Shown here: in pieces, positions 13,701-26,579 of the stretch
Position numbering within the stretch: position 1 is the stretch's first letter
Layout: each line of letters opens with the position of its first letter
DNA from: Rapana venosa
Lineage: Eukaryota; Mollusca; Gastropoda; Neogastropoda; Muricidae
Direction: 5' to 3'
DNA: 64,000 nt
Assembly (NCBI GenBank): GCA_028751875.1
Contig: CM054155.1
Location: 8,352,462 to 8,416,461 of the forward strand
Program-made: the position numbers and the translations under genes
Notes under the pieces: model-generated
Database searches by the model: none
Told to the model about the DNA's origin: nothing
The model's input: only the letters and a program-made list of their open reading frames with translations

Positions 13701-13792
13701 TTTCAGAAAAAAGGGTTTTAGTCTGAAAAACCCGACCAAATGTCATGACGCTTTTTCTTTTGCCTGGTACTAACCATCTGCATCCCTTAGGT

Positions 13793-13851
13793 TGTGTGTG
13801 TGTGTGTGTGTTTTGTGTGTGTGTGTGGTGTGGTGGGGTGTGTGTGTGGTG

Positions 13852-13890
<39 letters not shown>
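13793..13890. repeat. (GT)n microsatellite
   Basis: A GT run with a few TTTT and GGGG interruptions, between tandem unit copy c and the repeat B copy at 14,180. Confidence 0.93.
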
Positions 13891-14179
13891 GGGGTGTTTA
13901 GAAAGGGAAAACAATAGCCACACAAGAAAACGTAAAAAAAGTATTTAGCAAAAGAAAAAATCAAAACAGAACTTAAGTCAAAGACAGGAGCATTTACAAC
14001 GGGAAAAAAAGATAGAGATGGGGGGGAAACCCCCCCCCCAACCAACAAACTTTTATCAGAGAGAGTTTCAACAGATTGATCAAAGGGGCAAAAAAAAGTC
14101 AGCAAAAGACAAAGAAACAGGTGACAGAGGCATAACCAACCATACAAACAAAGCCAGCAAAAACAGAACAGAAACACAG

Positions 14180-16480
14180 AGAGATTGGGTCTTTGCCCAC
14201 ATGTGCACACTCGTGTGAACAGGCAACCCACGTGCAGTGCACAAGCTGCAGAACTAACCCCCCCTCCAACCAGCGTCAACCTTCACTATTTGTCCATGAG
14301 AAGGGGGGAAAAACCACACACACACACAAACCCCAACACACACACACACACACACACACAACACCTTCCCCATAGGCTTTGGGTTTAAGCACAGGCTGAC
14401 TCCCCCGTGGTACAGGAAGGTCCAAAACCCCACAGCGGCATGTGCCTGGGGCCCGCTTACTTGCGCAGCCACTTTTTTAGGATCAATAACCTTCCTTCTA
14501 TTTTCCCTTTTTAATTTTTCCTTTGCTTTTCTTTTTTTTTACTGTTTTTTTTTTTCTTTGGCACTTTCGCCCCTTTTCCCTGCCCTTTAAAGAAGGAAAT
14601 GAACTCAAGGTTTCAGAAAAAATCGACCTCAGATACAATTGATCCCCACATTTATCATCCTTCTCCCCCATTTCCAAAAAAAAAAAAAAAAATCCCCCCA
14701 ACCACATGTCTCCCTTTTTCATACCCTCTTTCTCACGTCGTCATTTCTTCAAAAGTTTTTTCCTTTTTCTTTCTCCTTTTCTTTCCCGAAACCAGTTGGT
14801 TTTTTTACTGGAGAAACTTTCTGCATTGCATGCTGGCTGCTTGGGGAAAAATTAGATTTACACTTTTTAGCTGAGAGGGAGTTTTTTCTTCTTGCTGGAA
14901 GTTTCATTTTTTTTTCTGTTATCTTGTCATTGAAGAGCGAATCAGAATCTTTCAAGTGGGTTGGTTAGGAAAAGCGAGAACTGTTTAAAAAGTTTTTTTC
15001 TAGTAAAATACAGATGGAAAAAAAAATGCAAAATTGACTGCAAGCAGAAAAGAAACAAAAAAATTTGTTGTTGATTATTTTTTTGCCCCTAAAATAAAAA
15101 GCGAACAAAATAGCCTTTTGCTGTTTACACTCAAATTTTATGTGATGATTCTTTTTTTCCAGCAATCTTCTTCCCTTTTTAAAACCCTTTGATGGCACTT
15201 TGGTAGGCTAGGGGCTGTTACCTTATTATTTTTGTCTTTTATCCCCCTACCACTTTTAAGAAGGGGGGTTTCTCCTCAAAATTTTTGGGTGCTACCCCCC
15301 CAGAAGACACGTGACCACAAAAAGGCCCGTGCCCCCTAATTTTTTTTTTTTCTGGGCGAACTGTATTTGTTTCCCTATCAGAGTGGGTTTTTTTTTTTTT
15401 TTTTTTTACAGAAATTTTCCAGGACAACCCCTTTTTTTGCCATGGGTTCTTTTAAAGTGCCTAAGTAATTTTTTTGTAACACATAAACCCTTTATTGTCT
15501 CATTCAAAAGCTAGCACCCAGGCCACCCTCAGGTCTAATAGATGTGGAAAAATTTTTTGGGCCCAAAGGGGGGGTCAAACCACTGCACACTTCTGCCTAC
15601 TTTCTGTCAGGCCTTACCCTAGACAAACGATCCCCATCTTTTTCCACAACTGTAAAACACATGCTAAATTATACAGAGGGCCCGCTACAAGGCTCCAAAG
15701 AGCATTTGAGAACAGCTACAACCTTAAACAAGGGGGATGACCCAGCAATGAAGGGGCCCAAAACCACCTCAGGCTGGTTGGATGGAGGCCCCTTACTGGG
15801 AGGAAAAGCCCAAAGACCCGTTACTTTAAAATACATTTCTTTTCAAACCTGTCTTTCTGTAAATGTTTAATCTAATAGGTAAAATTGTAGCGGTTAAACC
15901 CCAATCCCATTTTCCTACCCCCCCTTTCTTGCCATCATTTCCAGAACCCTCTCTAAAGGAGGGACAGACGGTTACAGCAGGGGTGGGGTACACTGTGAAG
16001 CATTGAAGTGAAAAAGGCCAGCCATCCCCTCCGTCTGTATTCTGTTTGCCTGTCTGCCTGGGCAAGGGGGGAAAACATCTGTCACCTCTGTCTTCTGCCT
16101 CCCGTCTGTCTGACGATCGTCTGTCTGCCGTCTGTCTGCCGTCGCTGTTTCCCGCTGTCTTGGGCCCGAGGGTGGGGAAATTAAAAAGGGATTAAACTGA
16201 TCCCGCCTCTATGGGGGGCCAAGTCTGGCTCAGGGGGGATAATTCACCATTTGATTCACCCTCACTTTGTCCAGGCTTTTATTTCCCTACCTTTAACGGG
16301 GTCTCCCACACAGGAAAAACAATGGGAAGCTTACCCTTCCCAACTGCCTTTTGGGTTTTCTTTCCCCATTGGTCGATACAATTTGTCACCCCAATGGGAG
16401 GTTTCTTTTACAGCCCCTGTTACAAAAAGCAAAAGGGAATTTTTTTTATTTTTTGGTTTGTTTTGTTGGTTTGATTAAAG
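14180..16480 (+). repeat. Repeat B, most complete copy
   Basis: About 2.3 kb. From 5' to 3' it has a segment with GTGCACACTCGTGTGA, a (CA)n block, a conserved segment with CAGGCTGACTCCC and GGCATGTGCCTGGG, a pyrimidine-rich stretch, a segment with GGTTGGATGGAGGCC, a (GTCT)n-like stretch at 16,085-16,145, and a 3' part with GGATAATTCACC and CAGCCCCTGTTACAAAAAGC. An S3 SINE is inserted on the opposite strand at about 15,232-15,490. No open frame, terminal inverted repeat or LTR was seen. The class is unknown. Confidence 0.75.
15232..15490 (-). repeat. SINE S3 inside repeat B
   Basis: Minus-strand copy marked by CACGTGACCACAAAAAGGC, TTTGTTTCCCTATCAGAGTG, then CCAGGACAACCCC and GGGTTCTTTTAAAGTGCC. 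It splits the repeat B copy at 14,180-16,480. Confidence 0.65.
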
Positions 16481-16499
16481 AAAAAGGGGAACCATCAAA

Positions 16500-17096
16500 T
16501 TTCCGTTATTCTTTTTTGTGAAACCCACTACTTTCCCCAACCTACTCGGACATTTTTTTTTCTTCAGCTTGTGTTGCTAAATAAAGTATATCTGCTTGCA
16601 GGGGGAAAAAAAACCCCACATTCTTCAGTAAAAATAATCAAATAAAACCCTTATTTTTGCATAGAGAAACAACTATGGTACCACCCGCACACTACCAATT
16701 ATTCTTTTCACATATAACTTTTTTTTCTGAGGTTGTTTGTTCATTTTGCCATTTTTAAAAAAAGTCTGTTTATCCCTGAAGTCAGAATGGACTACCTAAA
16801 GGGGGGGGGGCGGGTTGCAAGCCCAAAAAACTCAAAAATTTGGGGAACCTCAGAGCTCTAGCAAAGGGAACAAAAACTGAATAAATAAATAAAATTTTAA
16901 AAAAAAAACACATTGATTTATGTTTAACTTTTAATCCCCGCCTATGCATTGATGCATTGTTTTTTTTATAAAAAACTTGGAAATTTTTGGTTTGGGGGAA
17001 TTTTTGAATCCAAAACAAATTTCATTTAAAAAAACTTTAAAACCAAAGAATATTTAAACCAAAAAATACAGAAAAGGTATCAATTACTTTAAAAGG
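16500..17096. other. Unclassified AT-rich sequence
   Basis: No gene or known repeat recognised. It has many homopolymer runs and leads into the poly-A block. Confidence 0.6.
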
Positions 17097-17430
<334 letters not shown>

Positions 17431-18835
17431 AAAAAATTTTTTTTTTTATTTAATATTTTTTTTTAAGAATTGTTTTTACATATCTTGTTTTAAACAGTTT
17501 GCAATTTTTCTTGTTTTAATCCACAATGGGGCCTACCCCCAAAAGCGGCGGTTTTAACTTTCCCAAAAATTTTGCTGTTTCGCACAGGGGACCTCGGTTT
17601 TAAAACCATCCAAGGCTTTTTGGGGTAGTGGATTTACATGATATAATCAGAGGAAAAATTCTTAACAAAATTGAAGGGAAAGGGAAAAAAGATTCCTTTT
17701 TTTTTTTTTTTTTAAAATAATAAGCACTCATTTGGCTTTTTACATCCCCCCTGAAAAAAAAAGGGGGGGGGGGGGGTTAAAAGCAATTGGATTAGCTTCT
17801 GACATTGTGGTTTTTTCCTTTCTGGAAAAGAAATTTTAATTTTGTATTCAAAGGGGGGCAAGAGTTCTCTTGGAGTGCCAGAAAAACAAACCCAATATTT
17901 TTGTAAAAAAAAATATAAAGAAAAAGAGGGAATCAAAGGGGAAAAAAAGAAAAAAGTGAAAAAAAAAAAAAAAAAAAAGAAAACTCACCAAAACCCCACT
18001 CCCACATCCCCCTCCCTCCCCCCAAACCCAAAACAAAAAACAAACCCCAAAACACAAAAAACAACCACCCCCCAAAACCCCAGCCACGTGTGTATGGGTT
18101 TTGTTTTTTTGCATGCATCCTAAAGTAATTGAGGGGGTTTTAAGTGCCTCAACATTTGGTGTTGCAGCTCAATTTGGCCCACGAGTTTGGGTAGGGTTGT
18201 CTTGGAAAAACTTTGGAGATTTGGCCCGGAAAGGAATATCTTTTTTTTTTTTTCAATAAAAAAATAACCCATTTCTTTTTTCTCATTTCCCAAAAAAAAA
18301 AAAAAACAAACAAAACAAACACCCCAACACCCACACCCCACCCAAAAAAAAAACAAAAGAATAAAAATGAACCGCCCTTTTCCAATTACTTTGGGGGGCC
18401 AAGTAGTAGAAACCTGTCTTGTAAAAAAAATGATGAAAATGATGAAATTAGGTGGTGGTATGCGTTGGTGGTCAAAATATGGATCTAAGGTGGGGGGAAA
18501 AAAAAAATCATCAGCTTTTCCCCACCCCAGGAAAAACCCCCAAACAAAAGGGGCACAGTTTGGTACTGCGTTTTTTATCTGCTGATTGGGGGGGGGTTTT
18601 TTTTTTTTTTGTAATGTGTTTGTTGGTTATCTGATTAATTTTTTTTTGCTTGTAAAGAATTTAAGACTTGGTTTCATAAAATTTTTGGGGAATGGGGTTT
18701 TTTTTTTTGTTTATTTTTTTATTTTATTCCTTGGTAACACCAAAGTTTAATGGAGAAAACGAGTAAACCCCTTAAAAAGGAAACAACCCGGGTGAAGGAA
18801 AACAGACACATACTAATTTTTTTTTTTTTTTTTTT

Positions 18836-18882
<47 letters not shown>

Positions 18883-20424
18883 CCAATTTTAAATTCATGC
18901 CTCTAAATATTTTTCTATGTCCAAATCCAAAAACCCAAAACAAACCCAAAAAAAACAAAACCAAACAACACCACCCAACAACACCCTCCCCCCCCCCGAA
19001 GGGGGAAAAAGGGGGGTGGGAAACTGGGCCCAATCAAGGGGGCCCCTCGTTAATAACGTTGCTTAAATGAGAACCCCCCATTAAAGATGTTTGTAGTTGT
19101 AAAATCCCGTTCTTGTGACGAAATTTTAAGGAAATAAAAACATACATCTTTCCAAAGGGCCCCATGACTGTTTCTTCTATATGAGGGGTCATCCCCTTTG
19201 TTTCCCGCTTAAAAAGTCCCCCCCCCCGATTTGTATTGGGTTTTTTTTGTGGAGTTTTGTCCCCTTTTGAAAGAAGGCCCGACCAAAGGGTTTTAAACTT
19301 GATGCATTAAGGGAAGGGGGAATTGTTTTATCTTCTCCTCCCTTTTTTTTTTTTCTTGGTAGAGTGGGGAAATGCGGGGCAAACTGTTGCCTCTAGGCGG
19401 GGCCCAACCATCAGGGGGGAAATTTCACCTAATTTTTTTCCCTATTTTTTTTCCCCTTTTTCCGTAAGGCTTTTGGGGGGAACAGAAGAAAAAAGGTGAA
19501 TCTTACTTTTTTTTTTTTTTTAAAGGACATTAAACTTTGGCCTCCCCGGGGAAAAGGGTCTGTAATTGAAAGGAGGTTCTTTGCCACAATTGTTTACAAA
19601 ACGCACATCACCAATTTTTCGTTATTTTATGGTTACCAAATTTTACATCTTCAGGGGGATTTTGGCTAAAAAAATTTTACCCACAACTGGATAAGTAAAA
19701 AAAACCCGCCCCCCCTGAAATTTTTTGGGGCTGTTTTTAAACCTGCAAATTGTTTTTTTAGACCATTCTCCTTTGGGGGGGGGGGGAATCTTAACACATC
19801 AAAGGTCTTTTCCCAACCCAAACCTTTCATTCCCCATTTTTCCCTTTTCCCTGCCTTTTTCCTCCCCCTCTTGGGAAAAAAAATACTAGAGTGAAAAGTG
19901 TGAAAAGTGGGGGTTGGAAGGGGGGTGAAGCATTCATTCTGGGATCCTGCCCGGTTCAATCCCGTCGGGTTTTTCCCCTTTGAGAAATGCGACTAAAAAC
20001 CTGCCGTGGCCCAAAGCAAAAACCAAAATTCACACATATAAATCCTTTCCGTTTTTTCGAAAGAGTAACATTTTGGGGAGGAACGGAAGAAAACAAATGA
20101 TTCTTACATTCCCCGAAAAAAGTAATTGAAAAAAAAAAGGGGGTGTTCCACTTAAACGCAAATACATAAAAAGGGCTGTAGAATATAAAAAGGGCGGTGC
20201 TTTTTTTTAACAGGTGAAAACAAAACATAAAACTGGAGGGGGAAAAATCAAAAGACCCCAAAAACAAAAGATAGAAAAAAAAACCGGTCCTTCCCGCTTG
20301 GGGTTTTAAAGGACGTTTCAGGCCACAGAAGAAAAACAAATTATTTCCACACGTTTTGAAAATATGTTTTCTAATGTGCCAGACTTTTGTACCCGGTGAG
20401 GACACAACCACAGCATCAATGTCA
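17431..20424. other. Unclassified homopolymer-rich sequence
   Basis: About 3 kb with no recognisable gene. It contains a poly-T run at 18,818-18,882, a C/A-rich stretch at 17,995-18,080 and many runs of 6 to 12 identical bases. A possible SINE head lies at 19,925-20,045. Confidence 0.6.
19925..20045 (+). repeat. Possible tRNA-like SINE head
   Basis: CCCGGTTCAATCCCGTCGGG resembles a B box. GAAATGCGACTAAAAACCTG follows. There is no second copy to support it. Confidence 0.3.
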
Positions 20425-20515
20425 CAGTCTAGGAATGGTAGGACTCACCTTGTTTTCTCCCCTGTCTCCAGCCCCAGTTAAAGCTGTACTACGGAAATAC
20501 AAGCCTGGAAAAACA
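20425..20515 (-). repeat. Repeat B 3' fragment
   Basis: A short stretch matching 4,270-4,345: CCCCAGTTAAAG followed by CGGAAATACAAGCCTGG. Confidence 0.55.
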
Positions 20516-21195
20516 TACACGTGTTTGCAGGCACGCATGCACACGCACACGCATATGTAAAAATATAGACAGAATATAAACAAACTTCAAACTAACAGAC
20601 AAAAAGATATACAAACAAAAGCAACCACACATATAAAATGTAAAGATATACAAAAAATCACGATGTAACAGGTCTTTCCATTCTCATTACAAAGCTCCAT
20701 GTCAAAACCTGTTTTGTGACTGGCAGATTTCACGTTCAGTTCTACCTTTATCTTCCTCCAGCGCTACTACAAGTTCCCTAGATTCAATCACTCCATGCTT
20801 TCACTTTTGTGATTATGTTCAACTCTTCATTTTGCCCTTTTCGTAAAACACTCAACGTGGTTTTTCCCCTAGAGAAAGGCTTACTCTAGTTTCTGAACAA
20901 AGCATGCACCAAAGTTGACTGCTTTCAATAAGGAAAATTACAGTTTGGTTTTTGCATTTGTTGCACTACACAACTTTGTATTCGTGCATCCCTGTAGACT
21001 TCCCTCCACCATACCCCCATCTACCCCATCCCTTCCCTCCAATCAGCATCACAGTGGTATGACAGATTTGAAATCAAGCACTTTACTGCAAGATTAGATA
21101 CAGTCCTAGCTGGTGAGCAGTGTAACACTGTTGTCACCAGTTTCCAAGCCGTTACTAAAGAGACGGGAAAGAACCTCTTTGTGTAATTGTTGTTG
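20516..21195. other. Unique-looking sequence without a gene
   Basis: Cleaner sequence than the preceding block. A few CA steps occur at 20,530-20,560. No splice-bounded coding signal was recognised. Confidence 0.55.
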
Positions 21196-21197
21196 TG

Positions 21198-21622
<425 letters not shown>

Positions 21623-21849
21623 ATAGATGTGATAACTGCTGATTCTGGGTGTATGAAATAGAATCACAGAATGTTATGTTCTACGTTATAATTAATCCAT
21701 CACTTATATATCCTATACCTCACAAACCATCATGGCCATATCAAGACTTTTATCTGTGGATTTTGCACTCAATGGTTTGAAAAGTATCTGGAATGCAGGA
21801 AATAATCAAGGAAAGGGTTAAAGATAAATATGTCACATAGCTGTGTGGT

Positions 21850-22110
21850 CATTTGAGGAGCAAGATGTCAGAGACTTCAGCTTCTCTAGAAGCCAGCATA
21901 TTGAGGCGGTGTCCATCTCCTCTACCTCACTGCTTTACATGCCCTGACCCCAAAGAGGGAGGTACCCATTTACAGCTGGTTGAAATTGGGGACTGTATTG
22001 AAACCAAAATACATGAACAGTCACCCATCTGCAAGGCAACCCTGCTTAACGCTGCTTAACTTCAGGAAAGCAAGTGCTCTGACTACTGAGCCACCCTGTC
22101 CCCTACAAGC
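21850..22110 (-). repeat. SINE S2, copy 1
   Basis: Minus-strand copy with GAGGTACCCATTTACAGCTG, GGGGACTGTATTGAAACC and the head complement GTGCTCTGACTACTGAGCC. Confidence 0.75.
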
Positions 22111-22234
22111 AGATGTATATGTGTCATACCATGATGGTTTTCCACACGCTATGCAGGTGTCATAGGAAACTAGCTTGAAATGGACCAGACCTAATTACGA
22201 AGGTCAAGCCACCCACCCAATAACCCAATCAGTT

Positions 22235-22822
22235 CATCTCAGTCAGGCTATCTCTATCAATTCATCTCATTCAGTCTATCTCTATCAATTCATCTCATTC
22301 CGTCTATCTATACCAATTCGTCTCAATCTGTCTATCTCTATCAATTCATTTCATTCTGTCTATCTCTGTCAATTCATTTCATTCCGTCCATCTCTATCAA
22401 TTCATCTCATTCATTCTATCTCTATCAATTCATCTCATTCAGTCTGTCTCTATCAGTTCATCTCACTATGTCTATCTCTATCATTTCATCTCATTCTGTC
22501 TATCTCTATTAATTCATCTCAATCTGTCTATCTCTATCAGTTCATCTTACTTTGTCTATCTCTATCAATTCATCTAATTCTGTCTGTCTCTATCAATTCA
22601 TCTCACTCAGTCTGTCTCTATCAATTCACCTCATTCAGTCTATGTCTATCAATTCATCTCTTTCAGTCTATCTCTATCAATTCATCTCTTTCAGTCTATC
22701 TCTATCAATTCATCTCATTCAGTCTATCTCTATCCGTTCATCTCATTCAGTCTATATTTATCAGTTCATCTCATTCAGTCTATCTCTATCAGTTCATCTC
22801 ATTCTGTCTATCTCTATCTCCT
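22235..22822 (+). repeat. 28-bp minisatellite, copy 1
   Basis: About 21 units of TCTATCTCTATCAATTCATC plus TCATTCAG, with point variants. The unit length is 28 bp, so the frame rotates through three phases. The 264-residue frame across it exists because none of the three phases contains a stop. Confidence 0.93.
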
Positions 22823-22829
22823 CCACAAA

Positions 22830-23015
22830 ATAAGCGGGGGCTACAGTTCCTCTCTGCGCAATTCATCAGCGTGTTGTGTTACCACTGCTACTGCAATCTT
22901 GGGGCACTTACTGGGGCATTGTGGCTTGTCTCTGGACACACGATTTATTCCCCTTTGTCAGCAGGCTGATGGCTCTATTAGAGTTAGTTGCACCTTTAAC
23001 GTGAAGGTGAACACT
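22830..23015 (+). repeat. Dispersed repeat F, copy 1
   Basis: Shares TTCATCAGCGTGTTGTGTTA, GGCACTTACTGGGGCATTGT and GGACACACGATTTATTCCCC with 35,090-35,245. Confidence 0.7.
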
Positions 23016-23035
23016 CAAACCCTGATCATGGATGT

Positions 23036-23036
23036 A

Positions 23037-23085
<49 letters not shown>

Positions 23086-23755
23086 AGAGAGATAGACAGA
23101 CAGCAACAGACAGAGAACAGACAGACAGAGACAGAGAAACACAGACAAAGACGGACAGACATACAGAGACAGAAACTGAAGAGAAAGATAGAGATAGAAA
23201 CAGATAGAGCAACATATACAAGAGAGACAGACAGAGAGAAAGAAACAGAGAGACATAGCGAGAGAAAGAAGGAGACAAAGAGAGACAAAGAGACAGACAC
23301 ATACAGACAAACAGACAAAGAGGCAAAATGAAAAGATAGAGAGACCAGACAGAGAGGCAGAGAGAGAGACAGAAGAAAGATAGGAAGAGACAGGGAGAGA
23401 AAAAAGATAGATAGACAGAGATATCCAAAGAGGAAGAACAGAAAGAGAATAGATAGGAATGGAGTAGGAGAGAGATAAAGAGAGGGAGAAAAAAAAAGAG
23501 AGAAAAACAACAAAGAGAACAGAAAGAGAGAGAATAGAGATGGAGGGAGGGAGGGAGAAGGGAGAGAAAAAAAGAAAGAGAGGAAAAAACAAAAGACAGA
23601 AAGAGAAGAGGGAGAGACAGAGTGAGGGGGGATGACAGGAAAAAGAGAAAGAGTACACAGATGGGAACAGAGAAACAGAGAGTCATACGAAAAAGAGAAG
23701 ACAGACAGAAGCAGAGGCAAGACAGGACGGAGATGGGGAGACAGAAATATTTTCC
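23036..23755. repeat. Purine-only (GA-rich) tract, copy 1
   Basis: Starts as (GA)n and becomes a roughly 700-bp stretch of GAGACAGA-type words with almost no T on the + strand. The long minus-strand serine/leucine-rich frames are a consequence of this bias. Confidence 0.92.
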
Positions 23756-23985
23756 ATACCAGCACGTTATTTGTAAGATCCCTGCAACTATAAAGCTTAC
23801 CAAGTGATGATGACAAGACCCCTGAAGGGAAGTCATACACCTTTGAACAGAATGCTATGCCAAAGACATGTAGGCAGCCTAGCATGACAAAAAAAACAAC
23901 ACAACAAACCAGAAAGAACGAAATGGCGTACACAAAGTTGTCCATACAGAGCTACAAGCAGATTCATATAATTTTCACAGCCATA

Positions 23986-24060
23986 TATAGATAGATAGAT
24001 AGATAGAATAGATTAGATAGATAATAGATATATAGATAGATAGATAGATAAGATAGATAG

Positions 24061-24094
<34 letters not shown>

Positions 24095-24124
24095 TGATAG
24101 ATAGATAGATAGATAGATAGAAAA
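23986..24124. repeat. (GATA)n, copy 1
   Basis: Imperfect GATA tract with ATA and AAGA interruptions. The second copy at 40,283-40,421 has the same length and the same interruptions. Confidence 0.95.
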
Positions 24125-24169
24125 AGAGACAAAATACCCAAAGAAGCAGAGATGAGATACAACAGAGGA

Positions 24170-24515
24170 CTTGAAGCATTACACCCACACGTGCACACTT
24201 GTTGTGAGCAGGCAACTCCACGTGCAGTTGCCAAGCTGCAAAACTGCACAGCCTTCCATCCAAACCCAAGAAGCGTCAAGTCCCTTCACTGATTGTCCAG
24301 GTGAGGAAGGAGGGAAGATCCATCACACACACACACACACACACACAACAACACACACACACACACTCACACAACAACACAACAACCACACACATACACA
24401 CACAACACACACACCTTCCCCATACCTTTGGTTCCATGCACAGGCTAACTCCCACTGTGAACAGGAAGTTCCCAGCCTCACAGTGGGCATGTGCCTGGGT
24501 CCTGCTTAGGCATGC
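24170..24515 (+). repeat. Repeat B 5' piece, copy 1
   Basis: Matches 14,180-14,475, including the internal (CA)n, the CTTCCCCATACC junction and the GGGCATGTGCCTGGGTCC core. Homology stops near 24,515 and resumes at about 26,580. Confidence 0.75.
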
Positions 24516-25089
24516 TGCGGCAGTTGTAGGACAATAGAACTTTCTCTCTCCGCCTGGCCTGGTGAAACGTTCGATCTAAATTGCATATGCCATGGGACTG
24601 CTATGAAGATTAATCAGAAGAAAGATTATCATAACTGGGCGACAGAAATTGAGAGTTGTTATATATTTATAAATTTAGTTAGATTTTTTTTAATTTTTTT
24701 TTTTGTTTTTACTAAATAAACACATAAAGACAAAAAGGTTAAAAAAAAAGAACTAAAGGAAATGCATCATGTTCAGAACATTTTGCATAGTAGCTGATGT
24801 TGAAATAGCATTATATGAATTTAATTATCATTGATATAGATAGACATTTGAAAGTAGTAAATGCAAGATATGGACTTGGCTTCTCTAAAATATGTCAACA
24901 TTACTATGGTGGCAGATCTCATCATTAAAACTGTCTTTGTTCCTCGGCACGATCTTTAGATTTGCCCGTGGTAAGATTCTGCATATGTGACATTTGCCCA
25001 CCATCAAGGGAAAACACTTTAATACATCATGTCCAGCATGTAAGAAAGGCTTGTTTTGTGTTGCCAATGACAAGTGATTTGAGAGAAAG
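24516..25089. other. Unclassified sequence, copy 1 (also at 40,813-41,392)
   Basis: AT-rich, no gene recognised. It separates the 5' and middle pieces of the split repeat B copy together with the S3 SINE, the pentanucleotide array and the S1 fragment. Confidence 0.55.
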
Positions 25090-25320
25090 ATACCACTAAT
25101 AGTTTTTTTCTGATGAGACCATAAACCAGGTCCTGCACGCAATTTTCATTTAGTGCACTTAAAAGAACCCACGGCAACAAGAGAGTTTGTCCCTGGATTT
25201 AATAGGAGACCAAAATCATATGCAGACAGGCAAACAAAATATAATGGGTGGCGCTGCTCTTGTGACGACGTGCTCTCTTTGGGAAGAGCAATCCAATTTT
25301 CAATAAATCTGCTGTGATAA
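25090..25320 (+). repeat. SINE S3, copy 1, with a pentanucleotide tail
   Basis: GAACCCACGGCAACAAGAG, TTGTCCCTGG, GGGTGGCGCTGCTCTTGTGA and GGGAAGAGCAATCC follow the S3 order. The 3' end runs directly into the (CACTA)n array at 25,327. Confidence 0.8.
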
Positions 25321-25326
25321 AGTGGT

Positions 25327-25785
25327 GTAACACTACACACACTACACACCTATACTACAAACAATACACTACACGACACTACACTACAAAACACTACACT
25401 ACAATACAGTACAATACATACACTACACACAATACACTACACTCACTACAATACACTACGCGACATTACACACACTACAATACACTACACACACTACACT
25501 ACAATACACTACACTACACTACATACACAACACTACAACTACACTACACTACACTACACTACAATACAATACACTAACCTACACCACACTACACTACCCA
25601 CACTACAATACAACTACAATACATACACTAAACACACTACAATACATATACAACATACTACAACTAAACACACACACTACAATACACTACACTACACTAC
25701 ACATACACAACAACACACTACAATACACAACACTAGCACTACACTACAAACAATACAATACATACAATACAATACATTTGTACCA
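25327..25785. repeat. (CACTA)n pentanucleotide array, copy 1
   Basis: About 460 bp of imperfect ACTAC words, growing out of the S3 SINE 3' end. The first 60 bp differ from copy 2 (CACAC steps in place of CACTA). The rest is the same. Confidence 0.94.
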
Positions 25786-26059
25786 GGACCTATGTTAAGG
25801 CATATTTATTTCTACATACAAGCAGGTGTATAAAAAAAGGTAATTTCGCGATTTTGACTGACGTCCTCCTAACATGTGTTCAATATTACTATTTACTATC
25901 TCACGTATGTGAGATCTACACGAATCTCATAAAAAAAACTATTTTTGTTTGTTTTCTTTGCTAGAGCTCTGAGGTTCACTAATGGTGGAATTTTCATAAG
26001 CAACTAATTTGGCTCACCTCACCAGGAAAAACAATCTAGTAGATTTTTCCTTATTGTCC

Positions 26060-26225
26060 TTTATTTCGAAGGATAACGGAATAAGCACTCAGTGCTTTTT
26101 TCCATCGAGTTTATGCAGTTTTTGTCCAATTTGTCATCCATCCCCACCGGCACACCAATAGCCTACACGTATTCCAAAAAGTGGAACAGGATTCAACGTG
26201 TTGCGCAAAGAATGTTTGCTTCGTT
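26060..26225 (-). repeat. SINE S1 fragment, copy 1
   Basis: Minus-strand body and tail with AAGGATAACGGAATAAGCAC and CACCGGCACACCAATAGCC. It is more diverged than most other copies. Confidence 0.75.
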
Positions 26226-26579
26226 GGGGGGGTGTATTAAGAGGTAAAGAGGATGCGATTCATTTTTGTTATGTATTGCCCATTTGGGCAAAGTATCCAA
26301 GTGAAAGATACAAACATATAATAATTTTAATGAATTCCCAGACAAGGTTTAAAACCTTACTCAGACATGCAAACAAGGGAAAGGACAAAAATATAAATCA
26401 TACCCTGTTTATCTTAATATAAGTCTTTGCCTATATCAGTGGTGAAATGCTCTTTTCCTTTACTATACAACAGTACTTGCATCGTATAACCTGCTGTGTG
26501 GTGGGTGGAAAAAAAACCTTGTTGTTATTCCTCTCCAAGGCGTGTCTATGGCCAGTACAAGACTAAACCATCTGAATCT

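Noticed and set aside
22908..23945. Long serine/leucine-rich minus-strand frames (up to 345 codons), also at 39,292-40,242, as membrane proteins
   Set aside because: All lie over a purine-only tract. Three overlapping frames are open at once, which is caused by base composition and not by coding selection.
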